A stretch of DNA of 64,000 nucleotides from Arsenicicoccus bolidensis DSM 15745 (GTDB lineage Bacteria; Actinomycetota; Actinomycetes; Actinomycetales; Dermatophilaceae): the NCBI RefSeq assembly GCF_000426385.1, contig NZ_AUFG01000007.1, positions 1 through 64,000 of the forward strand, read 5' to 3'. Below are positions 1-8,048 of this stretch, one piece after another. Below the pieces are notes generated by a model. It searched no databases and was not told where the DNA came from. It worked only from the letters and a program-made list of their open reading frames with translations. The position numbers and the translations under genes were made by a program. The first letter of the stretch is position 1. Every line of letters starts with the position of its first letter.

Positions 1-69
1 TCAGGTCGCATGCCCGGTCGCGCCCGCGAGGGGCTCGGGCACCTGCTCCAGCAGCTCACCCACCCCTGA
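1..69 (+). CDS. C-terminal end of an unidentified protein (cut by window edge)
   Basis: The frame beginning at the first base is open and ends with TGA at 67-69. It would encode about 22 residues ending in LGHLLQQLTHP. Most third codon positions are G or C, as in real genes of this genome, and repeat-rich non-coding DNA starts directly after the stop. I read it as the tail of a plus-strand gene lying to the left. The stretch is too short to recognise a family, and the opposite strand is also open here, so this is tentative. Confidence 0.3.
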   Translation, partial: SGRMPGRAREGLGHLLQQLTHP

Positions 70-182
70 CCCGGCCCGGTCGGTCGGTCGCGGCCGCTGC
101 CTCACTCCGCCCGTCCTCCGCCCGTCCTCCACCCGCCGTCTCGGCGTGCGTCCTCCGTCTCGGCGACCATCTCCCGTCTTGT

Positions 183-274
183 GCGGCAGCCCGAGACGGG
201 GAGCGGCAGCCGAGACGGGGAGCGGCAGCCGAGACGGGGAGCGGCAGCCGAGACGGGGAACGGCAGCCGAGACG
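183..274. repeat. 19-bp tandem repeat array A (about 4.7 copies)
   Basis: The unit is GCGGCAGCCGAGACGGGGA. Copies run at 183-202 (one extra C), 203-221, 222-240, 241-259 and a partial 260-274, almost without divergence. The inverted core CCGTCTCGGC-like sequence also occurs just upstream at about 138-175. Open frames that cross the array are low-complexity and show no known domain, so I treat it as non-coding. Function unknown. Confidence 0.8.
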
Positions 275-330
275 TCGGCGGCAGGCCCAGACGGGCGGTG
301 CCGCCATACGAGCAGGCCGCGGACCGGCCG

Positions 331-382
331 CACATCGACCGGCCTGGGGCACATCGACCGGCCTGGGGCACATCGACCGGCC
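331..382. repeat. 19-bp tandem repeat array B (about 2.7 copies)
   Basis: The unit is CACATCGACCGGCCTGGGG, at 331-349, 350-368 and a partial 369-382. It differs in sequence from the array at 183-274 but has the same 19-bp period. It lies in the same intergenic region, between the gene ending at 69 and the SDR gene at 486. The rest of 70-485 shows no convincing gene. Confidence 0.75.
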
Positions 383-413
383 TTCGACACGTCGACCCAC
401 CCTCGACACATCC

Positions 414-455
414 GCCTGGCGGGCGAAGGCGGGTGGATGTGACTACCTGAGGTAG
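414..455 (-). repeat. Dispersed 42-bp intergenic element, copy 1
   Basis: This minus-strand copy begins with the near-palindrome CTACCTCAGGTAG (443-455) and continues into a conserved tail containing ATCC-CCCGCCTTCGC and ending GCCAGGC. Closely matching copies lie at 63337-63378 and 63387-63423, and a hairpin derivative lies at 4548-4604. It sits about 30 bp upstream of the SDR start at 486, so it may affect that gene's expression. Confidence 0.7.
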
Positions 456-485
456 GTCGGGGGTTTGTTCCATCGTGGAAGTGGT

Positions 486-1499
486 ATGGCGAAGGTCATG
501 AGCAGCGCAGCCCAGACCGTCATGTCCCCGACGACCGACTCCGCCCGCGACCTCATGGGCGGGCAGCAGCCGGTCGCCCTCGTGGCCGGCGCCTCCCGCG
601 GCCTCGGCCTGCTGGTGGCCCACGAGCTGGGCCGCCGCGGCTTCCGCGTGGCGATCTGCGCCCGTAACCAGGACGAGCTCGACGACGCCCGCGCGCAGCT
701 GACGGCCGAGGGCGCCGACGCGCACACCTATGTCTGCGACGTCACCGACCACGAGCGCGTCGAGCAGATGATCGCCGAGGTCGAGCGCGAGGTCGGCCCG
801 ATCACGGTGGCCATGCACGTCGCCGGGATCATCCAGGTCGGGCCGCTCGAGGCCACCGACCGCAGCCACTTCGAGCAGGCGATCGACGTCATGCTCTGGG
901 GTCCGATCAACCTCTCCCTCGCCGTGCTCCCGGCGATGCGCGCCCGCCGCCGCGGTCGCATCGGCGTCGTCACCTCCATCGGCGGCAAGATCAGCGTGCC
1001 GCACCTGCTGCCCTACAGCACGGCCAAGTTCGGGGCGGTGGGCTTCACCGAGGGGCTGCACGCCGAGCTGGCCGGCACCGGCGTCACCGCGACCGCGATC
1101 GTCCCCGGCCTCATGCGCACGGGCTCGCACCTGCAGGCGCAGTTCATCGGGGACCAGGCCAAGGAGTACGCCTGGTTCGCGCCCGGCGCCTCCCTGCCGC
1201 TGGTGTCGATGAGCGCCGAGCGCGCCGCCGCGCAGATGGTCGACGCGACCCTCGCCGGCGACCCCGTCGCCCTGCTCTCCCCGCTCAGCAAGGTCGGCGC
1301 GCGCGTCGCCGGGCTCCTGCCCTCCACCACGGTCCGCGCGCTCGGTCTCATGTCCCGCATCCTCCCGTCGGGCACGGGCGACGGCGAGACGATCACCGGC
1401 CACGAGGCGCGCCGCCGCCTCAGCAACCCCGTGGTCGAGGTCCTCACCACGCTCGGCACGCGCGCGGCCCACCGCAACAACGAGCACCACCGCGCATGA
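486..1499 (+). CDS. SDR family NAD(P)-dependent oxidoreductase
   Basis: A classical short-chain dehydrogenase/reductase of about 337 residues. The cofactor-binding glycine motif GASRGLG is at residues 35-41, and the catalytic Tyr and Lys lie in YSTAK at about 177-181, with the serine-containing strand TSIGG before it. The C-terminal extension of about 100 residues suggests a long SDR; the substrate cannot be told. I chose ATG 486 because GGAAG lies just upstream; in-frame ATGs at 498 and 522 are alternatives. A 13-bp inverted repeat TTCCATCGTGGAA precedes the start and may be an operator. The stop overlaps the DNA ligase start by four bases, so the two are probably co-transcribed. Confidence 0.85.
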   Translation: MAKVMSSAAQTVMSPTTDSARDLMGGQQPVALVAGASRGLGLLVAHELGRRGFRVAICARNQDELDDARAQLTAEGADAHTYVCDVTDHERVEQMIAEVEREVGPITVAMHVAGIIQVGPLEATDRSHFEQAIDVMLWGPINLSLAVLPAMRARRRGRIGVVTSIGGKISVPHLLPYSTAKFGAVGFTEGLHAELAGTGVTATAIVPGLMRTGSHLQAQFIGDQAKEYAWFAPGASLPLVSMSAERAAAQMVDATLAGDPVALLSPLSKVGARVAGLLPSTTVRALGLMSRILPSGTGDGETITGHEARRRLSNPVVEVLTTLGTRAAHRNNEHHRA

Positions 1500-3034
1500 C
1501 CCTGCCGTATGCCGACCTGGTCGCCGCCTCGCACGCCGTGGCGGCGACGAGGTCCCGCACGGCCAAGACGACCCTGCTCGCCGAGGTCCTGCGTCGCGCC
1601 GACCCCGAGGAGGTCGGCGTCGTGGCCGCGCACCTCGCCGGCGTGCTGCCGCAGGGCCGCGTCGGCGTCGGCTACCGCGCGATCAGCACCCCGCCGTCTC
1701 CGGCGGCCGAGGCCAGCCTGACCGTGCAGGACGTCGACCGCGCGGCCACGCAGCTCGCCGGCCTGTCCGGGGCCGGGTCCGCGGCCGCCCGCGCGCAGGC
1801 CCTCACCACGCTGCTCGAGACGGCGACCGCCGACGAGCAGGAGTTCCTGCGAGCGCTGCTCGTCGGCGAGCTGCGGCATGGCGCGCAGGACGGATCGCTC
1901 GTGGCGGCCGTCGCGGCGGCATACGACCTCCCCGAGGCCGTGGTGCGCCGGGGCGCCATGATGGCCGGCCACCTGGGTCCGGTGGCCGAGGCCGCCGCCA
2001 CGGGTGGTGCGGAGGCCGTCGAGGCGATCGGGCTCGAGGTCGGGCGCCCGGTGCGGCCCATGCTGGCCGGGTCGGCGCCCAGCGTCCCCGAGGCCTTCGA
2101 CGAGACCGGCGGCGAGCGCGTCGTCCAGTGCAAGCTCGACGGCATCCGCATCCAGGTGCACCGGGACGGCGACGACATCCGCGTCTACACCCGCAGCCTG
2201 GACGACATCACCGGCCGCGTGCCCGAGGTCGTCGAGGTCGCGCGCTCGCTCGACGTGCGACGGGTCGTGCTCGACGGCGAGGCGATCGCGCTGCGCCCCG
2301 ACGGGCGTCCCCACCCCTTCCAGGTCACCGGCGCCCGGACCGCCTCCTCCGCCGACGTCGAGGCGCTGCGGGAGCGGACCCCGCTGACCGCCTACCTGTT
2401 CGACGTGCTGCACCTCGACGGGATCGACCTCGTCGACGAGCCGCAGCACGAGCGGGACGCGACCCTGCGGCGCATCGCCCCCGACCACCTCGTCCCCTCC
2501 CTCCTGACGGGTGACGGGGAGGCGGCCACCGCGTTCTTCGCCGACCTGGTCGCCGCCGGGCACGAGGGGGTCGTGGTCAAGGACCCCGAGACCCGGTATG
2601 CCGCCGGCCGCCGCGGCAGCGGGTGGATCAAGGTCAAGCCGCGGCACACCTTCGACCTGGTGGTGCTCGCCGTGGAGTGGGGCAGCGGGCGACGCTCCGG
2701 GCTGCTGAGCAACATCCACCTCGGCGCGCGCGACACCGAGGCCGGTGGGTTCGTCATGCTCGGCAAGACCTTCAAGGGCATGACCGACGAGATGCTCGCC
2801 TGGCAGACCGAGCGCTTCCTGGCTCTCGAGACCTCCCGGTCGGGCCACGTGGTGCACGTGCGCCCCGAGCAGGTCGTCGAGATCGCGATCGACGGGGTGC
2901 AGACCTCCCGGCGCTACCCGGCGGGGATGGCCCTGCGGTTCGCGCGGGTGCTGCGCTACCGCGACGACAAGACCGCCGCCGAGGCCGACACCGTCGACGC
3001 GGTCCGGGCGCTGTACGAGCGGGGCTCGTCATGA
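1496..3034 (+). CDS. ATP-dependent DNA ligase
   Basis: This joins nicked DNA through an enzyme-AMP intermediate. The 512-residue protein has an N-terminal DNA-binding region (about 1-190), then a nucleotidyltransferase domain with motif I CKLDGIRI; the lysine that would carry AMP is about residue 213. It also has the GEAIA and EGVVVKDPE motifs and a lysine-rich IKVKP motif leading into a C-terminal OB fold. Length and order match the actinobacterial LigB/LigC-type accessory ligases rather than the essential NAD-dependent LigA. It overlaps the SDR gene before it (ATGA) and the gene after it (ATGA at 3031), so it is the middle of a three-gene operon. Confidence 0.93.
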   Translation: MTLPYADLVAASHAVAATRSRTAKTTLLAEVLRRADPEEVGVVAAHLAGVLPQGRVGVGYRAISTPPSPAAEASLTVQDVDRAATQLAGLSGAGSAAARAQALTTLLETATADEQEFLRALLVGELRHGAQDGSLVAAVAAAYDLPEAVVRRGAMMAGHLGPVAEAAATGGAEAVEAIGLEVGRPVRPMLAGSAPSVPEAFDETGGERVVQCKLDGIRIQVHRDGDDIRVYTRSLDDITGRVPEVVEVARSLDVRRVVLDGEAIALRPDGRPHPFQVTGARTASSADVEALRERTPLTAYLFDVLHLDGIDLVDEPQHERDATLRRIAPDHLVPSLLTGDGEAATAFFADLVAAGHEGVVVKDPETRYAAGRRGSGWIKVKPRHTFDLVVLAVEWGSGRRSGLLSNIHLGARDTEAGGFVMLGKTFKGMTDEMLAWQTERFLALETSRSGHVVHVRPEQVVEIAIDGVQTSRRYPAGMALRFARVLRYRDDKTAAEADTVDAVRALYERGSS

Positions 3035-3738
3035 CCGCCCGGCGATCGCCGAGCCCGCTGCAGGTGCTCCGCACGGTGGGGTCTGCGGCTGGTGGGCTGG
3101 GCCTCGCGGCCGGGCTGGGCGCCGTGGCGGTGGTGCGGCGGGACAAGCCGCTGCACGCCTACGGCCGGGTGGGGACGGGCACGCTCACGGCGCTGGGCGA
3201 GGGGCCCGCGTCGGGCGTCCCGCTCCTCGACCACCCCGGACGGCACCGGTGCACGGTGCGGTCGTCGCGCGCCATGTCGCTCGCCCACCACGGCCCCGAC
3301 GTCATGGGCGTGGCGCTGCGGATCGAGGGCGCGGCCGACGACGGCGGCCCCGCCGACCTGCTCCTCGCGTCGACCGGCACCGGCGCTCTGACCCGGTGGC
3401 TGCTGACGGTGCACCTGCACGAGGCGGGCGGCCCGCTCACCACCCTGCTCCCCCAGCTCGGCTCCCGCGGCGCCGTGTGGCTACGGCTCGACCCGGCGGG
3501 CCGGTCGGCATACGACCTGTCCTGGTCGGGCACGCACGACCACTGGCACCGCGTCGGTCAGCTCGAGCTCGACGGACCGTGGGGCGAGGACCGACCGCTG
3601 CGGTTCGCGCCCGTCGACCGGCCCCTCGCCGGGCTGCGACCACCGACCTGGGTGCGGGTGCTGCGGCGCCCGGCCTACCAGGCGGCGCAGGACCTGACCG
3701 ATCCCGCCACCCGCCCGACCAACCGATCACACCGATGA
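3031..3738 (+). CDS. Conserved protein of unknown function
   Basis: About 235 residues, starting at ATG 3031 inside the stop of the ligase gene. The N-terminus has a hydrophobic glycine/alanine stretch (about residues 10-32) that could be a membrane anchor or uncleaved signal. It is followed by KPLHAYGRVGTG, a short SRAM-LAHHGPDVMGVALRI segment and DLLLASTGTG. This pattern resembles actinobacterial proteins sometimes labelled phosphodiesterase, but I see no catalytic motif that would justify the name. The ligase overlap suggests the two are made together; no DNA-repair domain is visible. Confidence 0.75.
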   Translation: MTARRSPSPLQVLRTVGSAAGGLGLAAGLGAVAVVRRDKPLHAYGRVGTGTLTALGEGPASGVPLLDHPGRHRCTVRSSRAMSLAHHGPDVMGVALRIEGAADDGGPADLLLASTGTGALTRWLLTVHLHEAGGPLTTLLPQLGSRGAVWLRLDPAGRSAYDLSWSGTHDHWHRVGQLELDGPWGEDRPLRFAPVDRPLAGLRPPTWVRVLRRPAYQAAQDLTDPATRPTNRSHR

Positions 3739-3760
3739 AACCGACGCAGAGGAGAAGCAC

Positions 3761-4240
3761 ATGACCGACGAGCAGCACGAGAAGGTCGCCGAGATCATCA
3801 AGAGCACCCGCATCGCGATGATGACCCAGGCCGACGCGACCGGCCGCCTGGTGTCCCGCCCGATGGCGACGCAGGACGTCGACTTCACGGGCACCGTGTG
3901 GTTCATCGCCGAGCGCAACACCGAGAAGGTCCGCGACCTGCAGGCCAACCCGCAGGTCAACCTCGCGTATGCCGGCAACGGCTCGTGGGTGTCCCTGTCC
4001 GGCACGGCCCGCGTCGTCGACGACCGCGCCAAGCTCGAGGAGCTGTGGGGCACGTTCACCGGCGCGTGGATGGAGGGCGGTCCGGAGAACCCCGAGAACA
4101 TCCTGATCGAGGTCACGGGGGACACCGCGGAGTACTGGGACGCGCCCGGTGGCAGCAAGGTCGTCCAGCTCGCCAACCTGGTCAAGTCCGCCGTGACGGG
4201 CAAGCGCGTCGAGGGTGACAACGAGACGGTCGACCTCTGA
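3761..4240 (+). CDS. Pyridoxamine 5'-phosphate oxidase-like / general stress protein 26 family
   Basis: A 159-residue split-barrel flavin-binding family protein. Visible family marks are the N-terminal helix, LVSRPMATQDVDFTGTVWFIAE, then NPQVNLAYA and WVSLSGTARVV. Members of this group bind FMN, FAD or F420 and are often stress-induced; the substrate here is unknown. A strong ribosome binding site (GAGGAG) precedes ATG 3761. It is followed after 72 bases by a small acidic protein gene on the same strand. Confidence 0.85.
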   Translation: MTDEQHEKVAEIIKSTRIAMMTQADATGRLVSRPMATQDVDFTGTVWFIAERNTEKVRDLQANPQVNLAYAGNGSWVSLSGTARVVDDRAKLEELWGTFTGAWMEGGPENPENILIEVTGDTAEYWDAPGGSKVVQLANLVKSAVTGKRVEGDNETVDL

Positions 4241-4312
4241 CGGTCCCACGCCTCACCCGCCCGGCGTGACCGGCCGAGCGGCTCCACCGATCCAGACAGC
4301 AAGGAGAGACAG

Positions 4313-4543
4313 ATGAGCGAGAACCCCAACGAGGTCCAGGCGGCCAAGGACGAGGCCGTCGACAACGTCGTGGAGCGCGTCGAGTCCTGGCAGGAGGGCG
4401 CCGAGGAGCAGACCGTGGCGCAGGAGCTGCGCGAGGGCTTCGACGAGGCGGGGGTGGACGTGGCCGAGGCCGACGTCGACCAGCTCGCCGAGCAGATCCA
4501 CGAGGACGGCAAGGCCGACACCGGCTCGGTCGACCCGTCCTGA
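4313..4543 (+). CDS. Small acidic hypothetical protein
   Basis: A 76-residue, very acidic, alanine/glutamate-rich protein with no cysteine and a predicted mostly helical structure. AAGGAGAGACAG gives it a clear ribosome binding site before ATG 4313. I do not recognise a family; composition and a stress-protein neighbour suggest a small hydrophilic stress protein, but this is only a guess. A large hairpin derived from the dispersed element follows immediately and probably ends the transcript. Confidence 0.7.
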   Translation: MSENPNEVQAAKDEAVDNVVERVESWQEGAEEQTVAQELREGFDEAGVDVAEADVDQLAEQIHEDGKADTGSVDPS

Positions 4544-4547
4544 CCTG

Positions 4548-4604
4548 CCTCAGGTCGTCACGTCCGCCTGGGTTCGCACCCCAGGCGGACGTGACGACCT
4601 CAGG
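4548..4604. terminator. Large hairpin formed from the dispersed element
   Basis: Two 25-base arms, beginning CCTCAGGTCGTCACGTCC and mirrored with one mismatch, flank a short TTCGCA loop. The sequence is a rearranged, self-complementary version of the 42-bp dispersed element (shared TCACGTCCGCC and TTCGCACCCCAGGC). It lies between the genes ending at 4543 and starting at 4632 and could terminate upstream transcription. Confidence 0.65.
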
Positions 4605-4631
4605 CGGATCCCCCGAAGGAGGAGCCACCCC

Positions 4632-5987
4632 GTGACCAGCGTGCTGTGGCTGCGCCGCGACCTGCGGCTCCACGACCACCCCGCCCTGATGGCCGCGACC
4701 GAGGACGGCTCCGTGCTGCCCCTGGTGGTCGTCGACCCCGCCCTCGACCGGGCCGGCGGGCCGCGCCGCGACGCCTATCTCGGCGCGGTCCGGGCGCTGC
4801 AGGAGGCCACCGACGGTGCCCTCGTGGTGCGGCGCGGGCGCCCCGAGCAGGTCGTGCCGGCCGTCGCCGCCGAGGTAGGGGCGCGCCGGGTGCACGTGTC
4901 GGCCGAGGCCACGCCCTACGGCCGGCGCCGGGACGAGCAGGTGCGTGCCGCCCTCGAGTCCGCCGACGTGGCGATGGTCGCCACGGGATGCCCGTATGCC
5001 GTCGGCCCCGGCACCCTCACGACCGGCTCCGGCACGCCGTACAAGGTGTTCACGCCGTTCTCGCGGGCCTGGCGCGACCACGGCTGGCCGGCCCCCGCCC
5101 CCGTCCCGACGGACCTGCACTGGCACGCCGGCGCGGACTCCGACCCCCTGCCGGACGCCGAGCCGATGCACCCGGTGGGAGAGGACGCGGCGCGGGCGGC
5201 CTGGGCGGACTTCCTCGACGGCCCGCTCGAGACCTATGGCGAGGACCGCGACCGCCCCGACCTGGACGGCACCTCGCGGATGTCGATGCACCTCAAGCAC
5301 GGCACCATCCACCCGCGCACGCTGCTGCACGACCTCGCGAGGCACCCTGCAGCACAGGGCGACTCGGCGCAGCGCTATGTCAACGAGCTGTGCTGGCGCG
5401 AGTTCTACGCGGACGTGCTGTGGCAGCGGCCCGACTCCGCCTGGGGCGACCTGCGCCGGGAGCTGTCGTCGATGCCGTATGCCGACCCCGCCACGGACGA
5501 GGACGCCGCCGGGCTCCTGGACGCGTGGCGCGAGGGGCGGACCGGCTATCCCATGGTGGACGCCGGGATGCGCCAGCTCGCACGAGAAGGCTGGATGCAC
5601 AACCGGCTTCGCATGGTCACGGCGTCCTTCCTGGTCAAGGACCTGCACATCTGGTGGCCCCACGGCGCCCGCCACTTCCTGGACCTGCTGGTCGACGGCG
5701 ACCTCGCCTCCAACAACCACGGCTGGCAGTGGGCGGCGGGCACCGGCACCGACGCCGCCCCCTACTTCCGGGTGTTCAACCCGGTCGAGCAGGGCAAGCG
5801 CTGGGACCCGCAGGGCGACTACGTCCGCCGCTACGTGCCCGAGCTGGCCCACGTCGCCGGCAAGGCCGTGCACGAGCCGTGGAAGGTACTCGACGGCTAC
5901 GCGCACGGCTATCCCGAGCCCGTCGTGGACCACGCAGAGGAGCGGCGAGAGGCGCTGCGGCGCTACGAGGAGACCCGGCGCAGCTAG
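4632..5987 (+). CDS. phr: Deoxyribodipyrimidine photolyase
   Basis: A light-driven flavoenzyme that splits UV-induced pyrimidine dimers. The 451-residue protein has the N-terminal antenna-binding domain (LWLRRDLRLHDHPAL) and the C-terminal FAD domain with ELCWREFYADVLW, GYPMVDAGMRQL and the diagnostic NNHGWQWAAGTGTDAAPYFR region. Length and motifs match class I CPD photolyases; a cryptochrome role cannot be excluded. The start is GTG 4632 after GAAGGAGGAG. Its position near the carotenoid region fits a photoprotection neighbourhood. Confidence 0.93.
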   Translation: MTSVLWLRRDLRLHDHPALMAATEDGSVLPLVVVDPALDRAGGPRRDAYLGAVRALQEATDGALVVRRGRPEQVVPAVAAEVGARRVHVSAEATPYGRRRDEQVRAALESADVAMVATGCPYAVGPGTLTTGSGTPYKVFTPFSRAWRDHGWPAPAPVPTDLHWHAGADSDPLPDAEPMHPVGEDAARAAWADFLDGPLETYGEDRDRPDLDGTSRMSMHLKHGTIHPRTLLHDLARHPAAQGDSAQRYVNELCWREFYADVLWQRPDSAWGDLRRELSSMPYADPATDEDAAGLLDAWREGRTGYPMVDAGMRQLAREGWMHNRLRMVTASFLVKDLHIWWPHGARHFLDLLVDGDLASNNHGWQWAAGTGTDAAPYFRVFNPVEQGKRWDPQGDYVRRYVPELAHVAGKAVHEPWKVLDGYAHGYPEPVVDHAEERREALRRYEETRRS

Positions 5988-5999
5988 CGGCAGCGCTTC

Positions 6000-6009
6000 G
6001 ATGTACATC
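6000..6009. promoter_or_regulatory. Probable toxin-antitoxin operator (TGTACA palindrome)
   Basis: GATGTACATC is a 10-bp perfect palindrome 27 bases upstream of the antitoxin start. The E. coli YefM-YoeB operator is known to be built on the core TGTACA, so this is a natural autoregulation site for the YefM-type antitoxin that follows. Binding here is inference. Confidence 0.5.
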
Positions 6010-6036
6010 TCAGCGTTTCCGGCGCACCATGGTGTC

Positions 6037-6297
6037 ATGACCGAACTCACCGTCAGCGACGCCCGCGCGCGACTTGCCGATGTCGTCGACGAGGCACGGG
6101 TGCGCCACGACCCCGTCTATCTCACGCGACGCGGGCAGCGGGTCGCGGCCGTCATCGATGCCGACGACCTCGACCGCCTCATCGAGGCCGCCGAGGACCT
6201 GGCCGACATCCAGGCAGCCCGCGCTGCCCGCAGCGAGATGACCTCCGAGGGCGCCGTCCCGTGGGACCAGGTCAAGGCGGACCTGGGCCTGGCATGA
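6037..6297 (+). CDS. Phd/YefM-family antitoxin
   Basis: An 86-residue antitoxin. The N-terminal half (LTVSDARARLADVVDEAR, then PVYLTRRGQRVAAVIDADDLDRL) is the Phd/YefM DNA-binding and dimerisation fold. The C-terminal third is the acidic, flexible part expected to wrap the toxin. It starts at ATG 6037; an earlier in-frame start would overlap the photolyase end. Its stop overlaps the toxin start (ATGA), the usual antitoxin-first arrangement. The TGTACA palindrome at 6000-6009 is the likely autorepression site. Confidence 0.9.
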   Translation: MTELTVSDARARLADVVDEARVRHDPVYLTRRGQRVAAVIDADDLDRLIEAAEDLADIQAARAARSEMTSEGAVPWDQVKADLGLA

Positions 6298-6557
6298 GCT
6301 ACCGCATCGAGCTGAGCCCCGCTGCAGCCCGACAGCTCCGCAAGCTCGATGGCGCCGCACGCCGGCGTGTTCAGGCCGCCGTGGAGCTCCTGGCGTCCGA
6401 CCCCCGTCCTCCGAGCGCGAAGAAGCTGGTCGGCGGAGACGGCGAGTGGAGGGTGCGGACCGGGGACTACCGCATCGTGTACGAGATCCACGACGGCGTC
6501 CTCGTCGTCCTGGTCCTGGCGGTCGGCCACCGACGAGAGGTCTATCAGCGCCGCTGA
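6294..6557 (+). CDS. RelE/ParE-family toxin
   Basis: An 87-residue mRNA-interferase-type toxin. It carries IELSPAAARQLRKLD at the start, the central W-RVRTGDYRIVYEI strand pair and the C-terminal VLAVGHRREVYQR motif typical of RelE-fold ribonucleases that cut mRNA on the ribosome. It appears intact, with the conserved arginines and final tyrosine region present. It is translationally coupled to the antitoxin by a four-base overlap. Confidence 0.9.
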   Translation: MSYRIELSPAAARQLRKLDGAARRRVQAAVELLASDPRPPSAKKLVGGDGEWRVRTGDYRIVYEIHDGVLVVLVLAVGHRREVYQRR

Positions 6558-6605
6558 ACGCACGCGAGCCGCTGAGCGGTCAACCCATCGCTGCGCTCGG
6601 TCCGG

Positions 6606-8048
6606 CTAGGCGTTGCGGCGCGTGAGCTCGGCGGTCAGTGCTGCGGCAAAGGCCGTCCACGCCGCGTATGGCGCGAGGATGACCCCCTTCTCGGGGCTGG
6701 CCCCGGCCGCGCGCCGCACCAGGTCGGCCGAGCTGGCGGCGAGAGCCACGGCCTCGACCGTCGACACCCGCAGCTGCTTCGCGCCGAAGAACAGCGCGCT
6801 CCACCCGGCGTTGAGCACCAGGTTGGTCCCGAGCGCCACGGCGTACTCCCGGGCCTCGTCCTCGCGGCCGGACTCCTGCAGGTCCGCGATCGTGAGGGCG
6901 GAGACGAGGGCGATGTCGGCATACAGCGCGGTCCAGGCCACCGGGAAGGCCCACGACGGGGGCTGCCAGGAGGGCTTGGACAGGTGGCGGTACCACCGGC
7001 TGCTGGGGTCGGTGACGAGCGAGCCCACGACCGCGGTGGCGGTCACGGCGGCACCCGTCCAGGCCAGCGTTCGGCGCCAGCGCCGGGTGTCCGACCCCCG
7101 GGCCGCGCGACGCACGGCCTCCTCGAATCCCGTTGCCCCACCGCTGGGCTCGCCCACCAGGTCGGCGAGGTCGTGCTCGGACGCGACGGTGTCGTGCAGC
7201 AGCGACCCCACGAGCGGCTTGGCCAGCTCGTAGTCCACCGGCGTCACGAGCCCGATCCAGCGCGCGGCGGCCCGCGGGGTCGTGACCGGCGCGGTCAGGA
7301 CGAGGCGCGGCCCGAGGCCGAGGGCGGAGGCATAGCGCTTCATCATGTCGGCATAGCTGACGACGTCCGGCCCGGCGATGTCAAAGGTCCGGTTGACGTC
7401 GGCCGGCAGGTCAGCCGCGGCGACGAGGTAGTGCAGCGCGTCGTCGACGGCGATCGGCGCGATGGTGTTGCGCAGCCAGCTGGGCGCGATCGCCCCCGGG
7501 AGCCGCTCGGACAGGTGCCGCAGCATCACGAAGGACTGCGACCCGTCACCCAGCACCACCCCGGCCTGCAGCGCCGCCGTGGGGACGCCCGACCCGAGCA
7601 GGATCTCGCCGACCTCGACCCGCGACGCGAGGTGCTCGGACAGCTCCTCGCCCTCGGGGTGCAGCCCACCGAGATAGACGATGCGCGACACGGACGCCTC
7701 GCGGGCTGCGGTCGCGAACGCCTCGGCCATGGACCGCTCCTCGTCCTGGAAGTCGTCGCCGTCCCCCATCGAGTGCAGGAGGTACCACGCGACGTCGACG
7801 TCCCGCAGCGCCGTCGCCAGGTCCTCGGGGGAGGACGCGTCGCCCTCGACCACCTCGACCTGACCGGGCCCGGCCGTGCCGTCGACGACGGCGTCGCCCC
7901 ACTCGGCGTCGCGGACCTTGTCGGCGCTGCGCGACAGGACGCGCACCCGCCAGCCGCGCTCGATCAGCGCGCCGACGACCTGGCCGCCGACATAGCCGGT
8001 GGCGCCGGTGACGAGCCCGAGACGGGTCTCCGGGTGAGCAGCAGTCAT
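6606..8048 (-). CDS. NAD(P)-binding SDR domain fused to a TspO/MBR domain
   Basis: One 480-residue polypeptide. The N-terminal part (about 1-320) is an atypical NAD(P)-binding epimerase-like domain with VTGATGYVGG at residues 13-22. After a linker, the last 155 residues or so form a TspO/MBR domain: several membrane helices and the hallmark WYRHLSKPSWQPPSWAF followed by WTALY. TspO proteins bind tetrapyrroles and can act as light or oxygen sensors; coupling to a Rossmann domain suggests a membrane redox or sensor protein. ATG 8048 overlaps the stop of the upstream CPBP protease (ATGA), so the two form an operon beside the carotenoid genes. Function inferred from domains only. Confidence 0.88.
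   Translation of the reverse strand: MTAAHPETRLGLVTGATGYVGGQVVGALIERGWRVRVLSRSADKVRDAEWGDAVVDGTAGPGQVEVVEGDASSPEDLATALRDVDVAWYLLHSMGDGDDFQDEERSMAEAFATAAREASVSRIVYLGGLHPEGEELSEHLASRVEVGEILLGSGVPTAALQAGVVLGDGSQSFVMLRHLSERLPGAIAPSWLRNTIAPIAVDDALHYLVAAADLPADVNRTFDIAGPDVVSYADMMKRYASALGLGPRLVLTAPVTTPRAAARWIGLVTPVDYELAKPLVGSLLHDTVASEHDLADLVGEPSGGATGFEEAVRRAARGSDTRRWRRTLAWTGAAVTATAVVGSLVTDPSSRWYRHLSKPSWQPPSWAFPVAWTALYADIALVSALTIADLQESGREDEAREYAVALGTNLVLNAGWSALFFGAKQLRVSTVEAVALAASSADLVRRAAGASPEKGVILAPYAAWTAFAAALTAELTRRNA

Noticed and set aside
183-382. Possible CRISPR array
   Set aside because: The 19-bp units are directly tandem with no unique spacers, and no cas genes are present.
1-411. Several open frames across the first 440 bases
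   Set aside because: They arise from tandem repeats and are Arg/Pro/Ser-rich with no family resemblance. Only the 69-base C-terminal fragment is kept, tentatively.
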